Source of the DNA: Deltaproteobacteria bacterium
GTDB lineage: Bacteria > Desulfobacterota > B13-G15 > RBG-16-54-18
Assembly (NCBI GenBank): GCA_003646745.1
Contig: QMLM01000028.1
Span: 1-12,267 of the forward strand
Length of the DNA: 12,267 nt
Direction: 5' to 3'
The translations under genes were made by a program, and so were the position numbers. The notes beneath the pieces were generated by a model. That model was not told the DNA's origin. It made no database searches and worked only from the letters and a program-made list of their open reading frames with translations. Shown here one piece after another: positions 6,697-12,267 of the stretch (position 1 is the stretch's first letter; every line of letters starts with the position of its first letter).

Positions 6697-8342
6697 TCCC
6701 TTCTCAAAAAATGGGTGCGGGGAGCATACTTTGGACCATTGCCAAAGGTGTCGATAAATGGTTGCCCCCTTCCTTATTGGATGACCCAGAGGAGTTCCTG
6801 CTAAGGACCCCTCTCCAAAAGGTGATAAAGGAATCACCTGTTCGTACTGCCTTAATTATACGAGGTCCTAAGGGAGACCTCTTTCTAAAAAGATATAAGA
6901 TAAGAGGCTTAAAAGAGAGATTAAAGTATTTCTTCGCCCCTTCTAAGGCCCACAGAGAGTGGGTGATGGCCCATCTGGCATTGCGCAGAGGAATCCCGAT
7001 TCCTCTCCCTTTGGCGATGGGAGAGGCCCGCAGAGGTGGGGTCCTAAAGGAGGCCTTCCTGATCACCCAAGCCATTTCCCCTTCTGTACCTCTAATAGAG
7101 TTGGTTCGAGAAGGAGGGGAGAAGAATTATATCTTTCGCGCAGCCCGATTGATCAAAAAGGTACACGAGTCCGGTCTCTTCCATCAGGATCTGCATGCAG
7201 GAAATATATTGGTACAAAAAAATGAAAAAAATTTATACCTAATTGACCTCCATCGGGCTATGAGAGTAAAGGGGGTCTCTTTAGATAAGCGCCTCTGGAA
7301 CCTGGCACAGTTTTTTTATTCCTTTAGAGGACGGCTATCTTCTGAGGACAAAGAGGCCTTTTTGCAGCTTTACGATGAAGGTGTAGATATATTCAAAGAA
7401 GAGTTTGCTAAAGCCTTGGTGAAAATCAAACAGATGGAGGAGAAGATCTATCGACGACATATGAAGAGTAGGACCAAGAGGTGCCTAAAAAATAGCAGTG
7501 GCTTTTTTACGCTAAGGAGAGGAGGCTGGCAGATATATTCGAAGAGAGGGTGGAAATTTGAAGAATTGCTGGAAATGTTAGAAAAACATAAGGATATTTT
7601 AACAGCCAAAAAAGAGGGATTGATCAAAGACGATCGCCGGACAGCCATCACCCTTTTTGAGTTTATGGGTAAAAGGATCTGTGTAAAAGAATATCGGTAC
7701 AAGGACCCTCTGTTAAAATTTAAAGAACTTATTAGGGGGTCAAAGGCGCGGAAGGGATGGTTAAAGGGCAACGGGCTGGTAGTAAGAGGTGTAGCCGGGA
7801 TTGCCCCTTTGGCTTTGTTGGAACATAGAAAGTGGCATCTTCCCCATGAGGCCTTTTTCATTGTGGATTCCCCCCCAGGCTATATTGAACTTGATCGATA
7901 CATGATAAGGACCTCTCATCTAAAGAACAGAATAAAAAAGAGGGCCTTTATAGAGGCATTAGCGGACTTCATGGCTGAACTGTATAGGCTAAAGATCGCC
8001 CACAGAGACCTCAAAACCTGTAATATCCTGGTAAAGGAAGAGGATAATAAATGGGAATTTGGTCTTATCGATATGGACGACGTACAATTGGATAAAGCAC
8101 TATCAAAAAAGAAATTAATTCGAGAATTAGTACAGATGAACACATCCACCCCACTTTTTATAGACATGAGGGAGAGGATGAGGTTTTTGATTAGGTACCT
8201 AAAACTGATCGGAAGGTATAGAGCGAAGGAGATCTTCTCTAAGGTAATCAACGGCAGCAAAGGGAGGGAGTTGGTCTATGTCTCCCCTAAGGGAGACGAA
8301 ATCATGCATATAGATTGGGAGAAGGTATGTCGGAAGCAGTAA
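6693..8342 (+). CDS. Tandem-domain lipopolysaccharide kinase (two WaaP/Kdo-kinase-like domains)
   Basis: This 549-residue protein appears to be two small eukaryotic-like kinase folds of the LPS kinase group (WaaP, KdkA, InaA type) in one chain. These enzymes phosphorylate heptose or Kdo of the inner core in the cytoplasm. Domain 1 (about 50-260) has the ATP lysine candidate K66 (LFLKRYK), the catalytic loop HQDLHAGNIL (H164, D166, N171) and a DFG-equivalent D185 (LIDLHR). Domain 2 (about 315-520) repeats this layout: K332 (CVKEYR), HRDLKTCNIL (H437, D439, N444) and D460 (LIDMDD). Both sets of catalytic residues look intact, so neither half is obviously a pseudokinase. No signal peptide or membrane segment is visible. 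It begins in an ATGA overlap with the preceding transferase and is the last gene of the + strand cluster. Kdo versus heptose as substrate is undecided. Confidence 0.82.
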   Translation: MIPSQKMGAGSILWTIAKGVDKWLPPSLLDDPEEFLLRTPLQKVIKESPVRTALIIRGPKGDLFLKRYKIRGLKERLKYFFAPSKAHREWVMAHLALRRGIPIPLPLAMGEARRGGVLKEAFLITQAISPSVPLIELVREGGEKNYIFRAARLIKKVHESGLFHQDLHAGNILVQKNEKNLYLIDLHRAMRVKGVSLDKRLWNLAQFFYSFRGRLSSEDKEAFLQLYDEGVDIFKEEFAKALVKIKQMEEKIYRRHMKSRTKRCLKNSSGFFTLRRGGWQIYSKRGWKFEELLEMLEKHKDILTAKKEGLIKDDRRTAITLFEFMGKRICVKEYRYKDPLLKFKELIRGSKARKGWLKGNGLVVRGVAGIAPLALLEHRKWHLPHEAFFIVDSPPGYIELDRYMIRTSHLKNRIKKRAFIEALADFMAELYRLKIAHRDLKTCNILVKEEDNKWEFGLIDMDDVQLDKALSKKKLIRELVQMNTSTPLFIDMRERMRFLIRYLKLIGRYRAKEIFSKVINGSKGRELVYVSPKGDEIMHIDWEKVCRKQ

Positions 8343-9308
8343 CTAACTAAACAGCAGATGCGATACCTTTCTTATCCTTTCGATCCCTTTTATCTCATAG
8401 GGGGAGAGGGGGAGGAGGATAAGGTTAAGACGCCCACCATATTTTTCAGCCAGGAGTTTGATATAATGGGCTTGCATCTGTCTTCTCTCTCGATGGAAGG
8501 CGCAATCTGCCTCCTTGATAACATGGTTGATGATCAAGTAATTTACCGGCAAACCATGGATGTCGAAATCTTGGACAATACGTTCTGTCTGTTTGACCCC
8601 TAGGGCCTCAGGGATGGTGACCAAGATGTATTCCGTGTAGCGTCTATCCTTGATAAAGGCGGCGATCTCGCCAGAAAGGGTTTGCCATCCGGAGATGATC
8701 TCCAAAAGGGACCTTTTACCCCTTTTCAACTTTGCTGCCTCTTTTACCCGCTCGAGGTAGCTGTACAGATTTAGATAAAATTTGGTTGCCCCTTCTAAGT
8801 GCCGCAGAAAGATCTCTGGCAGATGAAGCAATCGCAGGGTATGCCCCGCAGGAGCAGTATCCCATACCACTATGTCATATTTCCCTCCCCTCACCAATTC
8901 CATAATGTAATAAAGCATATATTCCTCCTCTATCCCCGGTGCCCCTCCCACATAGTCTAAGACGAAATCGCAATCTAAGTCGGCAAAAGAGGAGACTACC
9001 TCGTAGATCTCAGGACCAAATCGCTCCTTCCACTTTTGAAGGACGATCTCAGAGGAGATCTCAAGGGCGACAAGATTGGGCGCATAAGGGATAGGGATCT
9101 CCTGGGCGCCAATGGGTACCTCAAAGATGTCCGAGAGCGATGGCGTAGGATCGCTGGAGAGAATCAGGGTCTTCTTTCCCGCTTCGGCCATATGCAGGGC
9201 GATGGCAGCTGCGCAGGTGGTCTTCCCCACTCCCCCTTTCCCCCCCAACATGACCAACTGTTTCTCACCCATTTTAATGTCAGAAAGAAACCTTTTCCCT
9301 CCACCCAT
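8343..9308 (-). CDS. ArsA/GET3-family ATPase (anion-transporting ATPase-like P-loop protein)
   Basis: This 321-residue ATPase belongs to the SIMIBI group that includes arsenite-pump ATPase ArsA and the tail-anchored protein targeting factor GET3/TRC40. The deviant Walker A is GGKGGVGKT (residues 22-30, signature lysine K24, catalytic K29), switch I is DPTPSLSD (53-60) and switch II is WDTAPAGHT (149-157). The adenine-side N261 follows a hydrophobic strand (YLIINHV). Where GET3 and many relatives have CxxC, this protein has C269-A-F-H272. It is a single-domain protein, unlike the duplicated E. coli ArsA, and no ars genes accompany it, so arsenite transport is unlikely; function in bacteria of this type is not settled. 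The ATG at 9308 has AGGAT eight bases upstream, overlapping the stop of the preceding gene. Its stop codon abuts the kinase stop with no gap. Confidence 0.85.
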   Translation of the reverse strand: MGGGKRFLSDIKMGEKQLVMLGGKGGVGKTTCAAAIALHMAEAGKKTLILSSDPTPSLSDIFEVPIGAQEIPIPYAPNLVALEISSEIVLQKWKERFGPEIYEVVSSFADLDCDFVLDYVGGAPGIEEEYMLYYIMELVRGGKYDIVVWDTAPAGHTLRLLHLPEIFLRHLEGATKFYLNLYSYLERVKEAAKLKRGKRSLLEIISGWQTLSGEIAAFIKDRRYTEYILVTIPEALGVKQTERIVQDFDIHGLPVNYLIINHVIKEADCAFHRERRQMQAHYIKLLAEKYGGRLNLILLPLSPYEIKGIERIRKVSHLLFS

Positions 9309-9319
9309 TTAAGTTGATC

Positions 9320-9553
9320 CTAGATTACCCCTCCGATCAGGGTCTCCGTAGATTGTACCCCTTGAAGCCCTCTAATCTGATTGATGACCATTCTTGAAAG
9401 GTCAGGTATATTTTTGGCCTCCACCTGCACCACCACATCCCAACGACCAAAGACCAGATCGGTCTCTTGAACCCCTGGAAGAGTGTTGATCTGTGGTATG
9501 GTGTTGGCCTCCAGACCAGGGACCAAGCTGACCAAAATATAGGCCTTTATCAC
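9320..9553 (-). CDS. Stand-alone Lrp/AsnC ligand-binding (RAM) domain protein
   Basis: This 77-residue protein consists only of the alpha/beta ligand-binding and oligomerisation domain of Lrp/AsnC regulators; the DNA-binding helix-turn-helix is missing. The pattern is clear: MIKAYILVSLVPG strand, a helix, LPGVQETDLVFGRWDVVVQV, a second helix (NIPDLSRMVINQI), and a closing strand GVQSTETLIGG. Such small proteins form decamer-like rings or cap partners and can bind amino acids in characterised cases. The start is GTG at 9553, set by a near-perfect AGGAGGTGATAAT just upstream; an overlapping ATG is followed at once by a stop and cannot be the start. It lies 29 bases after the PHP gene and 11 bases before the ArsA-like gene. 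A link to ATPase or amino-acid sensing is an inference from position only. Confidence 0.88.
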   Translation of the reverse strand: MIKAYILVSLVPGLEANTIPQINTLPGVQETDLVFGRWDVVVQVEAKNIPDLSRMVINQIRGLQGVQSTETLIGGVI

Positions 9554-9582
9554 ATTATCACCTCCTCATGTTAAACTAAAGA

Positions 9583-10446
9583 CTACGCTCTCATAAATCT
9601 GGCCCTCCTCTTTGCCTTAAGCTCCTCTACCAAGCTATAAGGGAGTTCAATGTCTCCATAGCCCTCTCCCAACTCTACTCCCTCTTTGGTCTGGCCGTGA
9701 AAATCGCTACCACCTGAGATAAACAGCCCATGCTTTTCTGCCAGGTATCGGTAGAACTCCCTCTGTTGAACTGTGTGGTCTGGATAATACACTTCTATCC
9801 CCTCCAAGCCTTTTTCTTTGAGCTCCAATATCAATTCCTCCAATTCCCTCTTGTTGAGCTGGTTGAGGGTAAAAGGGTGAGCCAAAACTGGTACACCCCC
9901 AGCCTCAACAATAATTCTCATTGCCTCTTCGGGGGAGAATTTAAATTTCTCCACATAGGCCGGTCCTCCCTTGCGCAGAAAGTGATCGAAGGCCTCTTGG
10001 AAGCTGTTTACGTACCCCTTTTGAACCATGATTTGAGCAAAGTGGGGGCGACCTATTTGCCCGTGTCCGGCGACCCTCTTCAGCTCCGAAAGGCCTACCT
10101 CGATTCCCAGTTCCTGCAATTTTTTGAGCATCTTGAAGTTCCTCTCTGATCTGGCCTTTTGTACTACCATCAGCTTCTCCACCAGCTGTGAGCAATCTGG
10201 ATCAATATAATATCCCAACAAGTGCATAGTGCCTTTTGGATAATCCACGCTCAACTCCAGCCCAGGGATCACCTCCAGCTTTTGCACTTTACCCTCCCTA
10301 ATCCCTTCATCTAAACCCTCAATGGTATCATGATCGGTTATTGCTATAGCCCTCAACCCCTTCTCCTTGGCATATCTTACAACTTCAGCAGGGCTCATGG
10401 TTCCATCGGAAGCGGTGGTGTGGACATGAAGGTCAACTTCCCTCAT
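9583..10446 (-). CDS. PHP-domain phosphoesterase (RNase AM/TrpH-type)
   Basis: This 287-residue metal-dependent phosphoesterase has the PHP fold, as in E. coli YciV/TrpH (RNase AM, which also hydrolyses 3',5'-nucleoside bisphosphates). With the chosen start, the metal ligands are visible: DLHVH (H7, H9), ITDHD (D38, H39, D40), PGLEL (E64), GRPH (H135), LAHP (H190) and GSDFHG (D248, H250). The fold runs to the end of the protein and is the usual length. The ATG at 10446 forms an ATGA overlap with the stop of the protease gene, so I prefer it to a TTG four codons upstream; no strong ribosome-binding site precedes it, which fits translational coupling. It probably acts in the cytoplasm on RNA ends or nucleotides; that is family knowledge and not shown by this sequence. 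Confidence 0.88.
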   Translation of the reverse strand: MREVDLHVHTTASDGTMSPAEVVRYAKEKGLRAIAITDHDTIEGLDEGIREGKVQKLEVIPGLELSVDYPKGTMHLLGYYIDPDCSQLVEKLMVVQKARSERNFKMLKKLQELGIEVGLSELKRVAGHGQIGRPHFAQIMVQKGYVNSFQEAFDHFLRKGGPAYVEKFKFSPEEAMRIIVEAGGVPVLAHPFTLNQLNKRELEELILELKEKGLEGIEVYYPDHTVQQREFYRYLAEKHGLFISGGSDFHGQTKEGVELGEGYGDIELPYSLVEELKAKRRARFMRA

Positions 10447-11270
10447 AGATGTAGCCAAGACTTAAGGACTTCCCTTATTCCCACAGCAAAAGCGGGAAAG
10501 GGTATGGGGGTGAAGGTGGTAAAGAGGATGAAAAAGGTAAAAGCCCCGGTGAATTTTCTACGGCGATCCAAAGGGGTGCGATCGTCTACTGGGGGGGGAT
10601 GCCTGAAGCCGATAAAAAATAAAAGGATCACCAACAGTAACCATCCCAGGTTGTAAATGATACAAATGGATGATATCCCCAAAAGTGTGAGGCGGAAGAT
10701 GATCTTGCTGTGAGGTCCAAAAAGGGAGTAGATGATATGCCCTCCATCTAACTGTCCCGCTGGCAGGAGGTTCAAAGAGGTGATGAACAGCCCTACCCAA
10801 CCAGCATAGGCGATTGGGTGCAGAACCACATCGGTGTCTGGGGGAAGTTTGCCCAGGACCATTCTCTGCAAGAGGGAAAAAAGGGGGGAGTTCCCCAAAC
10901 TAATACTATCTGATGGAAGTTGTGATACGTCCACCACATCAGATAAAAGGAGCCCCAGTACTACTGCTGGAATGGCTAGCGTGAGCCCAAACAGAGGGCC
11001 CCAGGCCCCGATATCGAAGAGGGCCTTTCGGTGGGGGATAGTGCCTTTGGTCTTTATGATGGCTCCGAGGGTACCAAAAGGAGGAATGGGTAGAGGAATA
11101 AAATATGGAAGGGATGAAGGCACCTTATACCTACGGCTCGCTATATAATGCCCCATCTCATGCGCCAGGAGGATGGAGATGATGGAGAGGGAGTAAATGA
11201 GACCCCCGATGAGAAGGGTGGAAAAGATAGTCAGCAGAAAAAGGACGAGATTAAGTAAAAAGGGCCTCAT
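10443..11270 (-). CDS. Site-2-protease-like M50 family membrane peptidase
   Basis: This 275-residue polytopic zinc metalloprotease resembles site-2 proteases that cut substrates within the membrane. The zinc site is HEMGH (H37, E38, H41) inside a hydrophobic segment, and the third ligand lies in NLLPAGQLDGGH (residues 167-178, D175). Hydrophobic stretches at roughly 4-36, 86-110, 155-175, 190-218 and 240-260 suggest about six membrane spans. There is no PDZ or CBS domain, so it belongs to the minimal group. The loop PYFIPLPIPPFGTLGAIIK after the first zinc motif is typical of the family. The ATG at 11270 lies 11 bases after the small basic gene; the upstream Shine-Dalgarno is weak. The substrate is unknown, and no anti-sigma factor is nearby. 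Confidence 0.86.
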   Translation of the reverse strand: MRPFLLNLVLFLLTIFSTLLIGGLIYSLSIISILLAHEMGHYIASRRYKVPSSLPYFIPLPIPPFGTLGAIIKTKGTIPHRKALFDIGAWGPLFGLTLAIPAVVLGLLLSDVVDVSQLPSDSISLGNSPLFSLLQRMVLGKLPPDTDVVLHPIAYAGWVGLFITSLNLLPAGQLDGGHIIYSLFGPHSKIIFRLTLLGISSICIIYNLGWLLLVILLFFIGFRHPPPVDDRTPLDRRRKFTGAFTFFILFTTFTPIPFPAFAVGIREVLKSWLHL

Positions 11271-11281
11271 CGTAAACTTTC

Positions 11282-11374
11282 TTATCTCTTCCTCTTATGG
11301 CGATTTCGAGCCAAAAGCTTCTTGTGCTTGTGTTTCCTCATTTTCTTCCGTCTCTTTTTTAATACACTTCCCAT
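11282..11374 (-). CDS. AURKAIP1/COX24-domain micro-protein (mS38/bS22-like ribosomal protein)
   Basis: This is a 30-residue, extremely basic protein. It begins MGSVLKKRRKKMRKHKHKK and continues LLARNRHKRKR before a TAA stop; apart from a short hydrophobic start, nearly every residue is Lys, Arg or His. That profile matches the AURKAIP1/COX24 domain, known as mitochondrial ribosomal protein mS38 and as the mycobacterial 30S protein bS22, which lies near the decoding centre. By analogy it would bind 16S rRNA as part of the small subunit. The ATG has AAGGAG eight bases upstream, and this site overlaps the end of cutA, whose stop is only 3 bases from the start. The reading frame is too short for ordinary gene-length cutoffs, so it is easily left unannotated. 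The assignment rests on composition, the GSVLKKRRKKMRKHKHKKL pattern and length. Confidence 0.8.
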   Translation of the reverse strand: MGSVLKKRRKKMRKHKHKKLLARNRHKRKR

Positions 11375-11377
11375 TAT

Positions 11378-11707
11378 TTAATCTCCTTCAGAGGAAGTTG
11401 TCTCTTTTATCCATTCTAAATAGGCTAAATCTCCTCTGTCCAGCTTTATCGCACTGATCTCAGGTATCTCATAACTGTGAAGTTCTTTAACACGGCTCCT
11501 TATCCTCTCAAAAAGTTCTTCAGTACTCTTGATGATTATGAGGGTTTCTGCCTCATCCCATATCTCTCCCTTCCATCGGTAAACAGAGCGAATTCGGGGA
11601 ATGATGTTTGCACAAGCGGCCAATCCTTCCTCTACCAAAACCCTGCCAATTTCTGCCCCCTCTTGCTCAGAGGCGGCGGTGACAAAGATGATTAAAAACT
11701 CCCCCAT
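11378..11707 (-). CDS. cutA: Divalent-cation tolerance protein CutA
   Basis: This 109-residue protein is a CutA family member, a small trimeric ferredoxin-like fold protein first linked to copper tolerance in E. coli; its general function is still unclear. Visible signatures are the first strand FLIIFVTAAS, the LACANIIP block (residues 29-36), SVYRWKGEIWDEAETLIIIKS (41-61), ELHSYEIPEISAI (75-87) and YLEWI (96-100). The frame is open upstream to 11863, but the ATG at 11707 begins exactly at the first CutA strand and the extra 52 residues look non-native. A GGAG lies close to this ATG (short spacing). It is the first gene of the - strand operon, directly followed by the basic micro-protein gene. 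Confidence 0.9.
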   Translation of the reverse strand: MGEFLIIFVTAASEQEGAEIGRVLVEEGLAACANIIPRIRSVYRWKGEIWDEAETLIIIKSTEELFERIRSRVKELHSYEIPEISAIKLDRGDLAYLEWIKETTSSEGD

Positions 11708-11732
11708 GGCTCCGTATATAAAAGGAGAATAA

Positions 11733-11761
11733 AAACTACAATAACAAAAGGATCTTGTCAA
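11733..11761 (-). promoter_or_regulatory. Possible sigma-70 promoter for the cutA operon
   Basis: On the - strand, a perfect -35 hexamer TTGACA occupies 11761-11756. Seventeen bases downstream is TAGTTT (11738-11733), a weak match to TATAAT. The predicted transcription start would be roughly 20-25 bases before the cutA ATG. The -35 box is convincing but the -10 box is not, so this is a candidate only. Confidence 0.35.
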
Positions 11762-11771
11762 GTAAAACCAT

Positions 11772-11800
11772 TTGACTAAACTGAAGCGAAGATGTATAAT
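11772..11800 (+). promoter_or_regulatory. Sigma-70 type promoter for the iron-sulfur protein gene
   Basis: TTGACT at 11772-11777 (-35) and TATAAT at 11795-11800 (-10) are separated by 17 bases, which is the ideal spacing and nearly the ideal sequence. Transcription would start near 11807, giving a 5' leader of about 34 bases before the ATG at 11841. It is arranged back to back with the candidate cutA promoter; their -35 boxes are only about 10 bases apart. Confidence 0.7.
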
Positions 11801-11840
11801 GTGAAAAAAATAACCAGCTAATAACTTGCAGGGGGAAGAG

Positions 11841-12267
11841 ATGCGCTTAGAAAACTTGACCAAGTTTCAGGACAAGGTCTTGCAGTGTATGAAGTGCGGA
11901 TTCTGCATGTATTTTTGCCCGGTGTACCAAGAGATTCACACAGAACCTATTGTGGCACGTGGTAGAAATGTCCTTGCCATGGAATTGTTGGAAGGTGCCC
12001 AATATGATTGGAAACACTTGGAAGAACGTTATAGTAAGTGTCTTACATGTAATAGATGTGCCCAGTTTTGCCCTGCCAAGGTGGAGGTTGCCACAATTAC
12101 ATTTGCAGCCAGGGCCGATATCGTAGAGAACAAAGGGCTTTCCTTTGCCAAAAAGGTGGTCTTTGAAAAGCTGTTGAAGAAGAGGAGTCTCTTTGGCAAG
12201 GTGGTGAGGCTTGCTTCTAAGCTCCAGTGGCTCCTTCCCAGGACTAAGGGCAAGATCCGTCACCTCC
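11841..12267 (+). CDS. Two-cluster 4Fe-4S protein, GlcF/LutA/HdrD-like, N-terminal part
   Basis: The right edge cuts this gene after 142 codons, all open. The visible protein has two 4Fe-4S motifs: C-M-K-C-G-F-C-M-Y-F-C-P (C16, C19, C22, C26) and C-L-T-C-N-R-C-A-Q-F-C-P (C67, C70, C73, C77). Between them is the VARGRNVLAMELLEG segment typical of the electron-transfer subunits of glycolate/lactate oxidases and heterodisulfide reductase-like proteins. Such proteins usually continue with two cysteine-rich CCG domains, which would lie beyond the edge. The ATG at 11841 has AGGGGGA upstream. It probably passes electrons from a flavoprotein dehydrogenase to the membrane or to a partner reductase; its real partner should be encoded just downstream. 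GlpC-like proteins are an alternative. Confidence 0.85.
   Translation, partial: MRLENLTKFQDKVLQCMKCGFCMYFCPVYQEIHTEPIVARGRNVLAMELLEGAQYDWKHLEERYSKCLTCNRCAQFCPAKVEVATITFAARADIVENKGLSFAKKVVFEKLLKKRSLFGKVVRLASKLQWLLPRTKGKIRHL

Larger units (their letters stand above)
11708..11840. other. Divergent intergenic region between cutA and the iron-sulfur gene
   Basis: These 133 AT-rich bases separate two divergently transcribed genes and hold both candidate promoters listed above, plus the leaders. I see no convincing tRNA, riboswitch, terminator hairpin or operator palindrome in it. An AAAGGAG on the + strand near 11721 is not followed by a start codon and is probably fortuitous. Confidence 0.7.

Noticed and set aside
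7448..7861. 137-codon - strand frame inside the kinase gene
   Set aside because: It lies opposite a protein with complete kinase motifs and shows no domain of its own.
8371..8423. Imperfect long hairpin (CTTATCC...GGATAAG arms) as a bidirectional terminator
   Set aside because: The loop is about 39 bases with only patchy purine-pyrimidine pairing, no T-run follows on either strand, and the sequence codes for a conserved-looking C-terminus of the ATPase.
8343..9308. Part of an arsenic resistance operon
   Set aside because: No arsB, acr3, arsC, arsD or arsR is present, and the ATPase is a single-domain form embedded in an unrelated operon.
9730..10149. 139-codon + strand frame opposite the PHP gene
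   Set aside because: The - strand frame has every PHP metal ligand; the + strand translation is a leucine-rich shadow without motifs or a ribosome-binding site.
11708..11863. Upstream extension of the cutA reading frame by 52 residues
   Set aside because: The extension overlaps the divergent promoter region and the start of the iron-sulfur gene, is rich in Phe, Tyr and Cys without a recognisable pattern, and the CutA fold begins exactly at the ATG at 11707.
11847..12263. Long open frame on the - strand opposite the iron-sulfur gene
   Set aside because: The + strand frame carries two clear 4Fe-4S motifs with a promoter and ribosome-binding site, so the opposite frame is a shadow with no recognisable domain.

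Overview
This window comes from a Gram-negative bacterium. Its left two thirds is a lipopolysaccharide (LPS) core or cell-surface glycan locus that begins with a heptosyltransferase II-type gene. Several features together suggest a deep-branching, probably anaerobic lineage, with Desulfobacterota (deltaproteobacteria-like), Nitrospirota or NC10 as the best guesses: the Cys-rich heptosyltransferase tail, the stand-alone Lrp/AsnC ligand-binding domain, the ArsA/GET3-type ATPase, the tiny mS38/bS22-like protein and the GlcF/LutA-type iron-sulfur protein. The taxonomic guess is an inference; the sequence contains no rRNA or other marker gene.

Region 1 (left edge to 8342, + strand) is one tightly packed gene cluster with gaps or overlaps of a few bases, and its promoter lies outside the window. 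In order it encodes: the C-terminal half of a GT9 heptosyltransferase; a WaaE-like GT2 glycosyltransferase; an extended-SDR sugar-nucleotide epimerase/dehydratase; two GT4 glycosyltransferases, the second WaaG-like; a SAM-dependent methyltransferase; a 5'-truncated second methyltransferase; a third GT4-type glycosyltransferase; and a 549-residue protein carrying two complete WaaP/Kdo-kinase-like domains. Together these would supply a modified sugar, assemble it onto the inner core, and decorate the product by methylation and phosphorylation.

Region 2 (8343 to 11707, - strand) converges on region 1 with no base between the two stop codons. Read from its promoter side it encodes CutA, a 30-residue extremely basic AURKAIP1/COX24 (mS38/bS22)-like protein, a site-2-protease-type M50 membrane peptidase, a PHP-domain phosphoesterase, a stand-alone Lrp/AsnC ligand-binding domain, and an ArsA/GET3-family ATPase. 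Spacing suggests a single operon. The 30-residue gene is easily missed because of its size.

Region 3 (11708 to right edge) is a 133-base divergent intergenic region followed by the start of a + strand gene for a protein with two 4Fe-4S motifs (GlcF/LutA/HdrD-like), cut by the window edge. A near-consensus sigma-70 promoter (TTGACT, 17-base spacer, TATAAT) precedes it.

The items most worth a second look are the tandem LPS-kinase fusion, the micro-protein in the cutA operon, the half-methyltransferase that follows a complete methyltransferase in the same frame, and the epimerase whose catalytic YxxxK lysine reads as asparagine. I found no CRISPR array, insertion sequence, tRNA, rRNA or phage gene.
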